Positions 24,339-33,262 of a stretch of DNA of 64,000 bases are shown here, one piece after another. The notes below the pieces were generated by a model. It was not told where the DNA came from. It saw nothing but the letters and a program-made list of their open reading frames with translations, and searched no databases. This stretch comes from JBEBGV01 sp040081265 (lineage in GTDB: Bacteria; Acidobacteriota; Vicinamibacteria; Vicinamibacterales; UBA2999). How positions within the stretch are numbered: position 1 is the stretch's first letter; each line of letters begins with the position of its first letter. The stretch is from positions 208,515-272,514 of the forward strand of contig JBEBGV010000001.1 in assembly GCA_040081265.1 (NCBI GenBank), in the 5' to 3' direction. The position numbers and the translations under genes are program-made.

Positions 24339-25543
24339 GCATCCTGCCGAAGGTTCGGGCACTGGTCGTCGGCGTCCTCCTCGTCCCGGCACTGGCTTCT
24401 GCTCAGACCTCGGATGAACTCTTTGCGCCAGACGTCCTCCACGACGTCTTCCTGCGGATCAATACCCGCGACCTCGAGGAGCTGCGCGCCAGCTACGACC
24501 TCAACACCTACTACCCAGCCGACATTCAGATTGGTACCGAGGTCGCCCGCAACGTCGCCATCCGTTCACGCGGACGCGCGAGCAGGAACCCGTCGAAGCT
24601 GGGGCTGCGGGTTGATATTGACCACTTCGTGGCCGACCAGACCTTCTTCCACCTGAACTCGCTGGTGCTCGACAACTTCGTGCAGGACCCCTCGATGCTG
24701 CGCGAGCACGCGGCCATGGCGCTGTTCACGCGGATGGGCCAGGCGGCGCCGCGCACCGCCTTCGGCCGCCTCTTCATCAACGACGAGTACCAGGGCGTTT
24801 ACGGTCTGGTCGAGGAGCCCAACGAAGCTTTCGTTTCCAGGCATTTCGGTGCCGACAAGGGGTATCTCTTTGAGTACCACCGGATCGGGCCTTACTACTT
24901 CGACGATCTCGGGGAAGACCTGGCGACCTATCAGGCGCTTTTCGAACCGCGCACTCAGGAGCGCGCCGCACCGAATCTGCTTTACGCTCCGTTAAGGGAA
25001 CTGGTCAGGGGCGAGGATGGTGAGAGCCTCAACGACTGGCGGGCGCGAGTGTCAGCGTATCTGGACCTCAACGAGCTCGTCACGATCGTCGCCATCGAGG
25101 AGTTTTTGTCCGAGTACGACGGCCTCACCGGCTATGCCGGTGCGAACAACGTCTACATCCACCGTCCCAAAGGTTCAGAACGGCACGTGTTCATCCCCTG
25201 GGATAGAGACCAGTCGTTTTTTGACGTCTACTCGCCGATCTACCTCCGGGCGAACGAGAACCGGCTGGTTCGCCAGGCACTGGCCTTTCCGGACCTCAAC
25301 GCGTTCTACCTTGCGCAGGTCGCTGAAGTCGCTCGCATCAGCGGCGATGGCGACTGGCTGCAGCGTGTCATCCAGCGGGCCGACGCCCTGATCGCGCCGT
25401 CGGCGAAGGCAGACCCGCGGAAACCGTTCACCGTTGACGAGCGTGAAGGCGCTGTTCGGGGTCTCGTCGACTTTGCCCAGCGCAGATCAGAGCTCGTGCT
25501 CGAGCAGATACGCCAGCTTCCTCCTCCCGCAGTCCAGCCCTGA
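24335..25543 (+). CDS. CotH kinase family secreted protein
   Basis: A 402-residue protein with a signal peptide (LVVGVLLVPALASA). CotH family features are visible: VFLRINTRDLEELR at the start, SRGRASRNPSKLGLRVDID, the LRE-containing SMLREHAAMALFTRMG, FINDEYQGVYGLVEEP, then ANNVYIHR and the metal-binding WDRDQSF. CotH proteins in spores and fungi are atypical protein kinases or surface proteins. They often sit with a VTC polyphosphate polymerase domain; none is here. It overlaps the porin gene by 4 bases, and the GT-C protein starts 24 bases after it. Confidence 0.85.
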   Translation: MSILPKVRALVVGVLLVPALASAQTSDELFAPDVLHDVFLRINTRDLEELRASYDLNTYYPADIQIGTEVARNVAIRSRGRASRNPSKLGLRVDIDHFVADQTFFHLNSLVLDNFVQDPSMLREHAAMALFTRMGQAAPRTAFGRLFINDEYQGVYGLVEEPNEAFVSRHFGADKGYLFEYHRIGPYYFDDLGEDLATYQALFEPRTQERAAPNLLYAPLRELVRGEDGESLNDWRARVSAYLDLNELVTIVAIEEFLSEYDGLTGYAGANNVYIHRPKGSERHVFIPWDRDQSFFDVYSPIYLRANENRLVRQALAFPDLNAFYLAQVAEVARISGDGDWLQRVIQRADALIAPSAKADPRKPFTVDEREGAVRGLVDFAQRRSELVLEQIRQLPPPAVQP

Positions 25544-25552
25544 CGCCTGCAG

Positions 25553-25558
25553 TACAAT
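25553..25558 (+). promoter_or_regulatory. -10-like hexamer, probable leaderless start
   Basis: TACAAT ends 9 bases before the GTG start at 25568, in the 24-base gap after the CotH gene. No Shine-Dalgarno is visible, so the membrane protein may have its own transcript. Confidence 0.4.
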
Positions 25559-25567
25559 CGGCGACCG

Positions 25568-27463
25568 GTGACTCGGCAGCCGTTCGTGATTCTTCTCGAC
25601 GTGCTCGCCGCCGCCCTCGTGGGGCTCGTGGTCATCGTCATCGACACCGGCGGGTTCGTTGTTCGCGGCGCCGACTTTCGTCTGTCTGTCCAGACGCCGA
25701 CGCGCGCGCTCGTTGCGCTCGGAATCGTGATTCTGGCGCGGGCCGTCTTCTTTCGCAGCAGTGGACTGCTGGGAATGTCGCTGTCACGGTGGCGACAGGC
25801 GCTGCTTGCGCCGACTCGGACTGACCACTCCCAGACCAGCGCAGCACCTGGTCGATGGCGACGCGCTCTGATTGCGGCGCTGGGCCTCGCTCTCGGAACA
25901 GCCGCGCTCCTGCACGAGCAGGTGCTCCACCCATATTCGGTGCCCGACCATGGTGATCCCCTGTTCTCAGTGTGGCGGATGGGGTGGGTAACTCATGCGC
26001 TCGCGACCGACTCGGCTCAACTGTTCAACGCGAATATCTTTCACCCTCTTCAGCTGACGCTCACCCTGTCAGACCCGATTGTGCTGCCTGCGCTCGCGGG
26101 CGTGCCGCTGCGGCTACTCGGCTTCCACCCGGTTGTTGTCTACAACCTGCTGGTGTTCTCCGCATTCTGGTTGTCCGGAGTAGCGACCTACCTGCTCGTC
26201 GAGCGGCTGACGGGCTCAGCGCGCGCCGCCTTTGTCTCTGGCCTGATCTACTCGACCTGCGCGTTTCGACTGGACCACTACAGCCACCTTGAACTGCAGA
26301 TGACGCAGTGGATGCCGTTCGCCCTCCTGGCGCTGCACATGTTGATCTCGACCGGCCGCTGGCCGTATGCCTTCGGACTGGCCCTCGCAGGCGTCGCGCA
26401 ACTCTACTCGGGCATGTACTACGCTGTGTTCTTCCTCGTCTATGCGACCGTGATCGGCATTGGCATGGTCCTGGTACAGCGACCTTCAGTGAGGGTGCTC
26501 GCGCTGCCCGTGGTGTGTGCGACGGTGCTGGCTGGCGGCCTGGCGGTGCCGATGGTGCGCACGTTCACCGCGGCCGAACCCATCAAAGGCGAGCGATCCG
26601 TTGACGAGATCAGAAAGTACAGCGCAACCCCGATCGACTACGGCCGCCCCAACCGGATGAGCGCGGCGTGGAAGGATCGTCTGCTGCCATGGATCCCCGA
26701 GCGCTCGCTGTTTCCGGGCGCCGCGCCGCTCGTCTTCGGCGCGCTTGGCCTGGTGCCCCCCCTTGGCGCGATCCAGCTTGTTTACGCGGCCGGCCTCTTT
26801 ACGTCGGTTGACGGCTCCTTCGGGTTGAACGGGCTGGTCTATCCGTATCTTCATCGATGGTTGTCGCCCTTCCGCGGCTTGCGATCTCCTGCGCGCTTCG
26901 GAGCGATTGTGAGCTTGACGCTCGCGATACTCTCTGGTTTCGGTGTTCGACGACTCCTGGACCGATGTCGATCGCACTCACCTGCCAATGTTGTCTTCAG
27001 CATCGTGATCGCCGCGGTGATGCTCGATGCCTGGCCCTCGCTTGGGCTGATCCCGGTCTGGCCTGAGCCACCCCGGATCTACACCTCGCTCGAGGGCAGA
27101 TCAGATGTCGTGCTGGCGGAGTTTCCCGTTGTGCCAGGTGACGCTGCGTACAACGCGCCTTACATGTACTTCTCACTGTCGCATTGGGCGAAGACCGTCA
27201 ATGGCTACAGCGGATTCATTCCGCAGTCGTACCTCGACGTGGCACCGACTCTCTGGGCATTTCCGTCCGATGAGTCGTTGGCGGTGTTGCGGCGCCGGGG
27301 CGTCACCCACGTCACGATGAACTGTGGCCTGCGATACGTGCAGATTGCCGAGTGCGAAGCAAGGCTCGCCCGGATGCACGCGATGGCGGGGCTGGAACTG
27401 GTCACCGAGGCCCAGTGGGAGAAGGAGCGCGTGGCGCTGTTCGCGCTCACCCCGCTGCCGTGA
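25568..27463 (+). CDS. Polytopic membrane protein, GT-C glycosyltransferase-like
   Basis: A 631-residue inner-membrane protein with about ten to twelve hydrophobic helices in the first 480 residues and a soluble C-terminal domain. The first large loop holds HPYSVPDHGDPLFSVWRMGW, with an acidic pair of the kind used as catalytic residues in GT-C enzymes acting on polyprenyl-phosphate sugars. Later IYSTCAFRLDHYSHLELQMTQW and YGRPN segments resemble acidobacterial proteins annotated as membrane mannosyl/arabinosyl-transferase-like. I infer a lipid-linked sugar transferase but cannot name donor or acceptor. GTG 25568 begins a hydrophobic helix directly. Confidence 0.65.
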   Translation: MTRQPFVILLDVLAAALVGLVVIVIDTGGFVVRGADFRLSVQTPTRALVALGIVILARAVFFRSSGLLGMSLSRWRQALLAPTRTDHSQTSAAPGRWRRALIAALGLALGTAALLHEQVLHPYSVPDHGDPLFSVWRMGWVTHALATDSAQLFNANIFHPLQLTLTLSDPIVLPALAGVPLRLLGFHPVVVYNLLVFSAFWLSGVATYLLVERLTGSARAAFVSGLIYSTCAFRLDHYSHLELQMTQWMPFALLALHMLISTGRWPYAFGLALAGVAQLYSGMYYAVFFLVYATVIGIGMVLVQRPSVRVLALPVVCATVLAGGLAVPMVRTFTAAEPIKGERSVDEIRKYSATPIDYGRPNRMSAAWKDRLLPWIPERSLFPGAAPLVFGALGLVPPLGAIQLVYAAGLFTSVDGSFGLNGLVYPYLHRWLSPFRGLRSPARFGAIVSLTLAILSGFGVRRLLDRCRSHSPANVVFSIVIAAVMLDAWPSLGLIPVWPEPPRIYTSLEGRSDVVLAEFPVVPGDAAYNAPYMYFSLSHWAKTVNGYSGFIPQSYLDVAPTLWAFPSDESLAVLRRRGVTHVTMNCGLRYVQIAECEARLARMHAMAGLELVTEAQWEKERVALFALTPLP

Positions 27464-27480
27464 GCAGCGGGGACGCGGGG

Positions 27481-28335
27481 CTACTTGATGACAGGCTGAC
27501 GAAACGCCGTGACCACGTAGACCAGCACCGGGGTTGGATCGCCGTGGACCCTCGCGGGTCGGAATGCGAGTCGCCGCACGGCGTCGAGCGAGGGTCCGTC
27601 GAGGCCGGGTGACGATCGCACGACCTGAGCGTCGACGATCGTTCCGGTGGTGCCTACTCGCAGTTCCGTGAGTACGACGCCATCAAAGAGCGACTGCGGC
27701 GGATAGAGAGGCATCATCAACGGCACGGCCGGGCCGGGGACCCCCTGCGAGGGAGAGCCGACGTCTTTCGGCATCTCGCCGAGGGTTATGGGAAAGAGGG
27801 CCGGTGGCCTGAAGAGTCCGACGACAAGGACTCCAGATTCTACAGCCCGTTGCGTCATGCGGTCGATTGGCTGACCAGGTGGGACTGCGTCTGCGTCCTC
27901 AGCAGGCTTGAACTGCCAGCCACGCACCGTGGCGATCATCTCCCGCGTAAAGGGCGGGGTATCGCGCAACGTGATGATGTCTGCCACACGTCCGCCGTTG
28001 TCGACGATGAGTTCGAGGACAACTTCGCCGCCGCTCACGGCTTCCACGGGAATTCGCGGCAGCGCGCCCCCCTGAAAGGTCGCCGGGGTCACTGCGACGC
28101 GACGCGCGGCGAGATCTCCATCGTCAACCGACGCTGCTGTGGAAGGCGTTGAAGTGCCGAACGAGGACAGACCTTGCTCGGATGTAAGGTCGTCGTTGGT
28201 GAGCACGCGTGCCGGCGACGCAAGGGCCCTCCTGCGGGCGGCCTCATCCTGGGCGAGCTGTCCAAGCGACTGGGCGAGAGACGCCGTTGCGTTCAACAGC
28301 AACAGCAGGCCGACGATCGCGATGCTCGATTTCAT
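27481..28335 (-). CDS. Secreted protein with two TonB C-terminal-like domains
   Basis: A 284-residue protein with a cleavable-looking signal (AIVGLLLLLNATASLA). Two repeats of the TonB C-terminal fold are visible: VVLELIVDNGGRVADIITLR followed by MIATVRGWQFKPA, and VLTELRVGTTGTIVDAQVVR followed by SLDAVRRLAFRPA. Unlike TonB it has no proline-rich spacer and no retained membrane anchor, so it is not a classical energy transducer. ATG 28335 is preceded by AGGTGAG, a reasonable ribosome-binding site. Probably a periplasmic interaction protein. Confidence 0.75.
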   Translation of the reverse strand: MKSSIAIVGLLLLLNATASLAQSLGQLAQDEAARRRALASPARVLTNDDLTSEQGLSSFGTSTPSTAASVDDGDLAARRVAVTPATFQGGALPRIPVEAVSGGEVVLELIVDNGGRVADIITLRDTPPFTREMIATVRGWQFKPAEDADAVPPGQPIDRMTQRAVESGVLVVGLFRPPALFPITLGEMPKDVGSPSQGVPGPAVPLMMPLYPPQSLFDGVVLTELRVGTTGTIVDAQVVRSSPGLDGPSLDAVRRLAFRPARVHGDPTPVLVYVVTAFRQPVIK

Positions 28336-28419
28336 GCGGCTCACCTCAGAGACCGATGATTGCACCGGCCACCTGCGGTCGCAAGCTCGTCAGACGTCAA
28401 AAACGTGGTCGGCCGGCAC

Positions 28420-29052
28420 TTACGGTACCGTCAGTATCTTCCTTCCCTGCAGCACCGCCTCGGTCAGGACGAGCGGCACGGCCCAGCAGAACCAGCTCGC
28501 GGCAGCGATCTGCTCTTGTGCGGTGCCCACCTGCATCGCCGCCAGCAGGATGGTCAACGCGCGAAAACTGACAAAGCCTGTCGTCACCACGTAGCTGCGA
28601 ATCATCCACTCTTTGTGCTGCTCGAAGAGTTGGCGTTTGATGGCGACAAACGCGAGGCTCGTGGTGATGACCCACGCGGTGGCGAGCCCGGCGAGCCCGA
28701 AGCCGAAGACCCACCCGCCATCGGTGTTGAACGCGAGGTAGTAACCTGCGACTGCGCTGATCGCGACTGCGGCCATGTACGCGACACCGACCCGGCGATG
28801 CACCGCCATCCGTCGATCGCTCAGTCCCAACCACAACTGCACCGGGCCCGTGAGCAATGCGACGATGCCGGTACTGATGTGGGCGAGCAGCCACCATCGT
28901 CTTGGCCGGTAGTCACCGAAGCGCGCCTCCGACAGGGTGAAATAGGGAAGCGCGGCAACGCTGATGAAGAGGATGCCCACGATGCCCACGAGCCAGAGAA
29001 CCACCATAGTTCCGCGCAGCGCAGGGCGAGCGGCGGTAAGGGTCACACTCAT
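28420..29052 (-). CDS. DUF2306 integral membrane protein
   Basis: A 210-residue protein with about six or seven transmembrane helices. HISTGIVALLTGPVQLWLGL, MAVHRRVGVAYMAAV and EQHKEWMIRSYVVTTGFVSFR match the DUF2306 family, which has conserved histidines placed in membrane helices and may bind haem or metal. Function in any organism is unclear to me. ATG 29052 was chosen as the Met nearest the first helix; an ATG at 29085 is also in frame. Confidence 0.8.
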   Translation of the reverse strand: MSVTLTAARPALRGTMVVLWLVGIVGILFISVAALPYFTLSEARFGDYRPRRWWLLAHISTGIVALLTGPVQLWLGLSDRRMAVHRRVGVAYMAAVAISAVAGYYLAFNTDGGWVFGFGLAGLATAWVITTSLAFVAIKRQLFEQHKEWMIRSYVVTTGFVSFRALTILLAAMQVGTAQEQIAAASWFCWAVPLVLTEAVLQGRKILTVP

Positions 29053-29131
29053 ATGCGGACGGATTCTTCCACAGTTGGCGACCATTCAAATTGGGGCATC
29101 TGACAGTGTTCTCTTTTGTCGATGACAGCGA

Positions 29132-29160
29132 TTGACACTCCAGATCCCGCTTCCTACAAT
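29132..29160 (+). promoter_or_regulatory. Near-consensus sigma-70 promoter
   Basis: TTGACA (29132-29137), 17-base spacer, TACAAT (29155-29160). This is 11 of 12 consensus bases with ideal spacing, the best promoter outside the rRNA region. Predicted transcription start near 29167, giving a leader of about 127 bases before the ATG at 29294. Confidence 0.8.
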
Positions 29161-29293
29161 GTCCCTGCCTCGATGAGGCTAAACCCTTTCAGATGCACAG
29201 ATTAGGCGCTCGATGGGAAGTGGATCTCCCCGGTCCGCGAACATCGGGAGCCGCCGCGGATCCCAGCCGTCGGCGGGTGTGAGAGGAGCAGAC

Positions 29294-29596
29294 ATGGATG
29301 ACGTCGTGAACCGGTTCGCGAAAGAGCTGGCCGACGCGATCGCCGCTGCCATCGCCGACAACCCGCAGGTGGAATCGTGCCGCAACCGCGCGCGCGATGC
29401 CGGCTACGACATGCGGGTTACGCTCGAAGCCGTGGTGGGATTCGTCAATCGCAGTACGGGCACGGCGGTGACCAAGGTGACGACGCCGGCACGGGTGTTA
29501 CCGGCGCGTCGTCACTTCGAACTCACCACCAATGATCGACGGTTTCTGCGCTCGCTCCGCATCGGTGCGGACGAGGCGAAAGAAGCGGTTGAATAA
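29294..29596 (+). CDS. Small protein of unknown function
   Basis: A 100-residue soluble protein. The N-terminus (VNRFAKELADAIAAAIADN) is an amphipathic helix; two cysteine/arginine-containing segments follow (VESCRNRARDAGYDMRV) and then TLEAVVGFVNR; the C-terminus is basic then acidic. No family recognised. ATG 29294 has a good GAGGAG six to eleven bases upstream, and a strong promoter at 29132. It ends 5 bases before the convergent gpmA stop. The strong expression signals argue that it is real and abundant. Confidence 0.65.
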   Translation: MDDVVNRFAKELADAIAAAIADNPQVESCRNRARDAGYDMRVTLEAVVGFVNRSTGTAVTKVTTPARVLPARRHFELTTNDRRFLRSLRIGADEAKEAVE

Positions 29597-29601
29597 GGCG
29601 A

Positions 29602-30351
29602 CTAGTTGACGGTGCGGCCCTGGTTGGCAACAGCCGCGGCCGCCCGCTTCACCGCCTCCGCATCGCCCAGATAGAACTTCTGCAGCGGCTTCAGCTCGTC
29701 GTTGAGCAAGTACACGAGCGGAACTCCGGTGGGGATGTTCAGCTCCACGATCTCTTCTTCTGACACGTTGTCCAGATACTTCACCAGCGCGCGCAGGCTG
29801 TTGCCGTGCGCAGTGATCAGTGTCCGCTGCCCGGCCCTGATGCCTGGAGCGATGGTGTTGTGCCAATAGGGAAGAAAACGCGCCACGGTGTCCTTCAGCG
29901 ACTCGGCGAGCGGGATTTCGTGTTTCTTGAGAGACGCGTAGCGTCGGTCGTGTGAGGGGTGACGCGGATCTTCAGCGGTCAGCGGCGGCGGAGGAATGTC
30001 GTAGCTGCGCCGCCAGATCTTGACCTGCGCCTCGCTGTGCCTGGCGGCGGTCTCGGCCTTGTTGAGGCCCTGCAATGCCCCGTAGTGACGCTCGTTCAGG
30101 CGCCAGGATCGCTGCACCGGAACCCAGAGGAGGTCCATCTCATCGAGCGCCATCCACAGGGTGCGGATGGCGCGCTTCAACACGGAGGTGTGGGCGACGT
30201 CGAACTCGAACTTCTCCGCGGCCATCAGGCGCCCTGCTTCGCGCGCCTCCGCCCGGCCCTTGTCGCTGAGGTCTACGTCGGTCCAGCCGGTGAAGCGGTT
30301 TTCCTGATTCCACGTGCTCTCGCCGTGACGGAGCAGAACGAGTCGATACAT
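29602..30351 (-). CDS. gpmA: 2,3-Bisphosphoglycerate-dependent phosphoglycerate mutase
   Basis: Interconverts 3- and 2-phosphoglycerate in glycolysis; cytosolic. The 249-residue protein has the phosphohistidine motif LVLLRHGESTWNQENRFTGW, the ERHYGALQGLNKAE segment and the second catalytic histidine in LITAHGNSLRALV, all typical of the cofactor-dependent enzyme. It starts 14 bases after eno, whose product step is the next in the pathway, so the two are probably one operon. Confidence 0.96.
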   Translation of the reverse strand: MYRLVLLRHGESTWNQENRFTGWTDVDLSDKGRAEAREAGRLMAAEKFEFDVAHTSVLKRAIRTLWMALDEMDLLWVPVQRSWRLNERHYGALQGLNKAETAARHSEAQVKIWRRSYDIPPPPLTAEDPRHPSHDRRYASLKKHEIPLAESLKDTVARFLPYWHNTIAPGIRAGQRTLITAHGNSLRALVKYLDNVSEEEIVELNIPTGVPLVYLLNDELKPLQKFYLGDAEAVKRAAAAVANQGRTVN

Positions 30352-30365
30352 GAGCGTGTGCGGTC

Positions 30366-31670
30366 CTATGATCCGCCGAGCTGCTTCAGCGCGCTGCGCC
30401 CGGCGTAAATGCCGGAGGTTCCCAGCTCCTCTTCTATGCGCAGTAACTGGTTGTACTTGGCGATGCGATCACTTCGGCTGGCCGAGCCCGTCTTGATCTG
30501 CCCGGCGCTGGTGCCGACCGCCAGGTCAGCAATCGTGCTGTCCTCTGTTTCGCCGGATCGGTGCGAGATGATCGTCGAGTAGCCGGCATCGCGCGCAATG
30601 TTGATCGCGTCGAGCGTCTCCGACACCGTACCAATCTGATTGAGCTTCACGAGCAACGCATTGCCCACGCCGTCCTCGATGCCTCGACGGAGGATGACGG
30701 GGTTGGTCACGAACACATCGTCACCAACGAGCTGGATTCTGTTGCCGAGGGCCCGTGTCAGGGTTTGCCAGCCGCTCCAGTCGCCTTCGGCCACGCCGTC
30801 CTCAATCGAGATGATCGGGTAGTTGTTGACCCAGTCGGTGTAGAGCTCGACCATTTCGGCCGATGTGCGGGTCGGTTCACCCGACTTGCTGAACACGTAC
30901 TTGCCCTTGTTCCACAACTCACTCGAGGCGACGTCGAGGGCGATGAAGACGTCGCTGCCTGCATTGAGCCCCACGGCGGCAATCGCCTGCATCACAACGT
31001 CGAGCGCTTCACGGTTTGACCGCAGGTTCGGCGCAAAACCGCCTTCGTCGCCGACCCCGGTCGACTGTCCGGCTTTCTTCAGGATCGACCGCAGGGCATG
31101 AAAAATCTCGGTACCCGAGCGCAACGCCTCGGAGAACGACGGCATGCCGACGGGCATCACCATGAACTCCTGGAAGTCCACGCTGCTGTCGGCGTGTGCG
31201 CCCCCGTTGAGGATGTTCATCATCGGCACGGGCAGCACGTATTTTCCATCGGTGCGGCCGCGGCCACTCAGTTGGGCCAGGTGGGCGTATAGCGGCAGGC
31301 CGGCGGCGGAGGCTGCGGCCCGGGCGACGGCCATCGACACGCCAAGCAGGGCGTTTGCGCCCAGGCGGCTCTTGGTCGGCGTCCCGTCGAGGGCAATGAG
31401 CGTGTCGTCGACCAGCCGCTGGTCGAGCGCGACGCCGGACAGGGCCGCGGCGATCTCGTTGTTAATGTGGCTGACCGCCTTGCGGACGCCCTTCCCCAGG
31501 TAGCGTGACTTGTCGCCATCGCGCAGTTCGAGAGCTTCGCGTTCCCCGGTTGACGCTCCCGACGGAACCGCGGCCCGCCCGAAAATGCCTCCAGCCCGCA
31601 CATCTGCTTCGACCGTCGGGTTGCCCCGCGAATCGAGAATCTCCCGCCCATGAACCGCCGTTATCTGCAC
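30366..31670 (-). CDS. eno: Enolase
   Basis: Converts 2-phosphoglycerate to phosphoenolpyruvate. The 434-residue protein is full length. Visible signatures include VHGREILDSRGNPTVEADV, VPSGASTGEREALELRDGD, the catalytic loop GDEGGFAPNL, metal-binding acid residues in SIEDGVAEGDW and VGDDVFVTN, and ISHRSGETEDSTIADLAV. GTG 31670, with GGGAGC upstream, matches the conserved N-terminus; an upstream ATG would add 21 atypical residues. The gene leads the eno-gpmA pair. Confidence 0.97.
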   Translation of the reverse strand: MQITAVHGREILDSRGNPTVEADVRAGGIFGRAAVPSGASTGEREALELRDGDKSRYLGKGVRKAVSHINNEIAAALSGVALDQRLVDDTLIALDGTPTKSRLGANALLGVSMAVARAAASAAGLPLYAHLAQLSGRGRTDGKYVLPVPMMNILNGGAHADSSVDFQEFMVMPVGMPSFSEALRSGTEIFHALRSILKKAGQSTGVGDEGGFAPNLRSNREALDVVMQAIAAVGLNAGSDVFIALDVASSELWNKGKYVFSKSGEPTRTSAEMVELYTDWVNNYPIISIEDGVAEGDWSGWQTLTRALGNRIQLVGDDVFVTNPVILRRGIEDGVGNALLVKLNQIGTVSETLDAINIARDAGYSTIISHRSGETEDSTIADLAVGTSAGQIKTGSASRSDRIAKYNQLLRIEEELGTSGIYAGRSALKQLGGS

Positions 31671-31765
31671 CTGTGCTCCCTGAAGTGACCGGCGGACCCA
31701 GACGCCCGCCCAACGTACCGCATACCCGTTCAATCGTCCTGATGAGGCGCCTTCTTCTATTCCCG

Positions 31766-33049
31766 CTAGTTCGTAGTGCTTTGGTCAGCCTCCGCCTCGG
31801 CGAGAAGCGCCTCTTCGGAAATCGGCCCGATAAACGGCTCGTCTTCGGCCGTGACGACCACCACCCCGCCGTCGGTCACGGCGTGACGCCGACGGTCCTC
31901 CTCCGCGTTGAATCCAATCACCGCTCCACGAGGGATCAGGACGTCGCGGTCGATGATCGTTCGGCGGAGCTTCACATGGCGACCCACCCGGACGTTGGGC
32001 ATCAGGATCGACCCTTCAATCTCGCAGAAGCTGTGCACGCGCACGTTCGGACACAGGATGCTGCCCGTCACGCGGCTGCCCGAGACGATGCATCCCGACG
32101 AGATCACCGAATCGAGCGCCTGACCGCACCGGCGGCCGTCCTCCGCGAACACAAACTTCGCCGGCGGCGCCTGCGGCTGGTAGGTCCGCAGCGGCCACTC
32201 CGGATCGTAGAGGTTGAACTCGGGTGTGACGTGGCAGAGGTCCATGCTCGCCTCGTAGTACGCGTCGAGCGTGCCGATGTCTCTCCAGTACTTCGCCGAT
32301 TTCTTGTTTTCGTCGTAGAAACGATAAGAAAACACCGGCGCAGAGTGAATCAGTGCCGGAATGATGTTGCGGCCAAAATCGTGCTGGCTCTCCGTCCGCG
32401 GGGCGTCGTCTTCGAGCGAGCGGATCAGGACGTCCGCCCGGAAGATGTAGATGCCCATCGAGGCAAGTGCCACATCCGGTGAGCCGGGTACCGGCGCCGG
32501 CTGTCTTGGTTTCTCCTCGAAACCTGTGACGCGGTCATGCTCGTCCACGGCGACGATGCCGAAGCGCGACGCCTCAGCGACTGGCACCTCGATGGTCGCC
32601 AGCGTCACGTCGGCGCCCCGTTCGACGTGGAAGCGGAGCATCTTCGCGTAGTCCATCTTGTAGACGTGATCGCCTGACAGCACGATGACGTGGCTCGGGG
32701 ACTCCCGGGCGATGGAGTAGAGGTTCTGGAAGACCGCGTCAGCGGTGCCGAGGTACCAGTGCTCGCCGACCCGCTTCTGAGGTGGGAGCATCTCGATGAA
32801 CTCGCCGAGTTCCTCGGACACCACGTTCCAGCCCATCCGGATATGCCGACTGAGCGAAAGGGATTTGTACTGGGTGGCGATGAAGATCCGGCGCAGCCCG
32901 GAATTGATGCAATTGCTGAGGGTGAAATCGATGATCCGGTACGGTCCGCCGAAGTAAACCGCCGGCTTGGCGCGTTCTCGGGTCAGCGGCGACAGGCGTT
33001 CGCCGACGCCCCCCGCCAGAAGAATCACCAGGATGTCGTCGAGGTTCAT
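31766..33049 (-). CDS. glgC: Glucose-1-phosphate adenylyltransferase
   Basis: Makes ADP-glucose for glycogen synthesis. The 427-residue protein shows the nucleotide-binding LAGGVGERLSPLTRERAKPA, VYFGGPYRIIDFTLSN, ATQYKSLSLSRHI, LSGDHVYKMDY, VEVP-type FGIVAVDE and FEEKP, and a left-handed beta-helix C-terminus (SRVTGSILCPNVRVHSFCEI). ATG 33049 is chosen near the start of the fold; an ATG at 33094 is in frame but overlaps a possible -10 (TATCAT, complement at 33093-33098). Other glycogen genes are not in the window. Confidence 0.95.
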   Translation of the reverse strand: MNLDDILVILLAGGVGERLSPLTRERAKPAVYFGGPYRIIDFTLSNCINSGLRRIFIATQYKSLSLSRHIRMGWNVVSEELGEFIEMLPPQKRVGEHWYLGTADAVFQNLYSIARESPSHVIVLSGDHVYKMDYAKMLRFHVERGADVTLATIEVPVAEASRFGIVAVDEHDRVTGFEEKPRQPAPVPGSPDVALASMGIYIFRADVLIRSLEDDAPRTESQHDFGRNIIPALIHSAPVFSYRFYDENKKSAKYWRDIGTLDAYYEASMDLCHVTPEFNLYDPEWPLRTYQPQAPPAKFVFAEDGRRCGQALDSVISSGCIVSGSRVTGSILCPNVRVHSFCEIEGSILMPNVRVGRHVKLRRTIIDRDVLIPRGAVIGFNAEEDRRRHAVTDGGVVVVTAEDEPFIGPISEEALLAEAEADQSTTN

Positions 33050-33157
33050 GCGCGAACGGGCCGTCCGAACCTGAAAGGGGAACCGAAGCAGCATGATACC
33101 ACGCGACTGAACCGGTAAGCGGGCCACATCTCCATGCGATCCAGTAATTTAAGAGCG

Positions 33158-33187
33158 TTGACTTGCCTTTGGGAGAATGCCTATGAT
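33158..33187 (+). promoter_or_regulatory. Probable sigma-70 promoter
   Basis: TTGACT (33158-33163), 18-base spacer, TATGAT (33182-33187). It lies 75 bases before the secreted-protein gene at 33263 and gives a leader of about 69 bases. Confidence 0.65.
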
Positions 33188-33262
33188 CAGCCGGTTCTGC
33201 TCCTGCCAGGGCGGGAGTGTCTCTATTAGATTCCGCGAGATTTTCAAGTGAGGCATGGGGTC

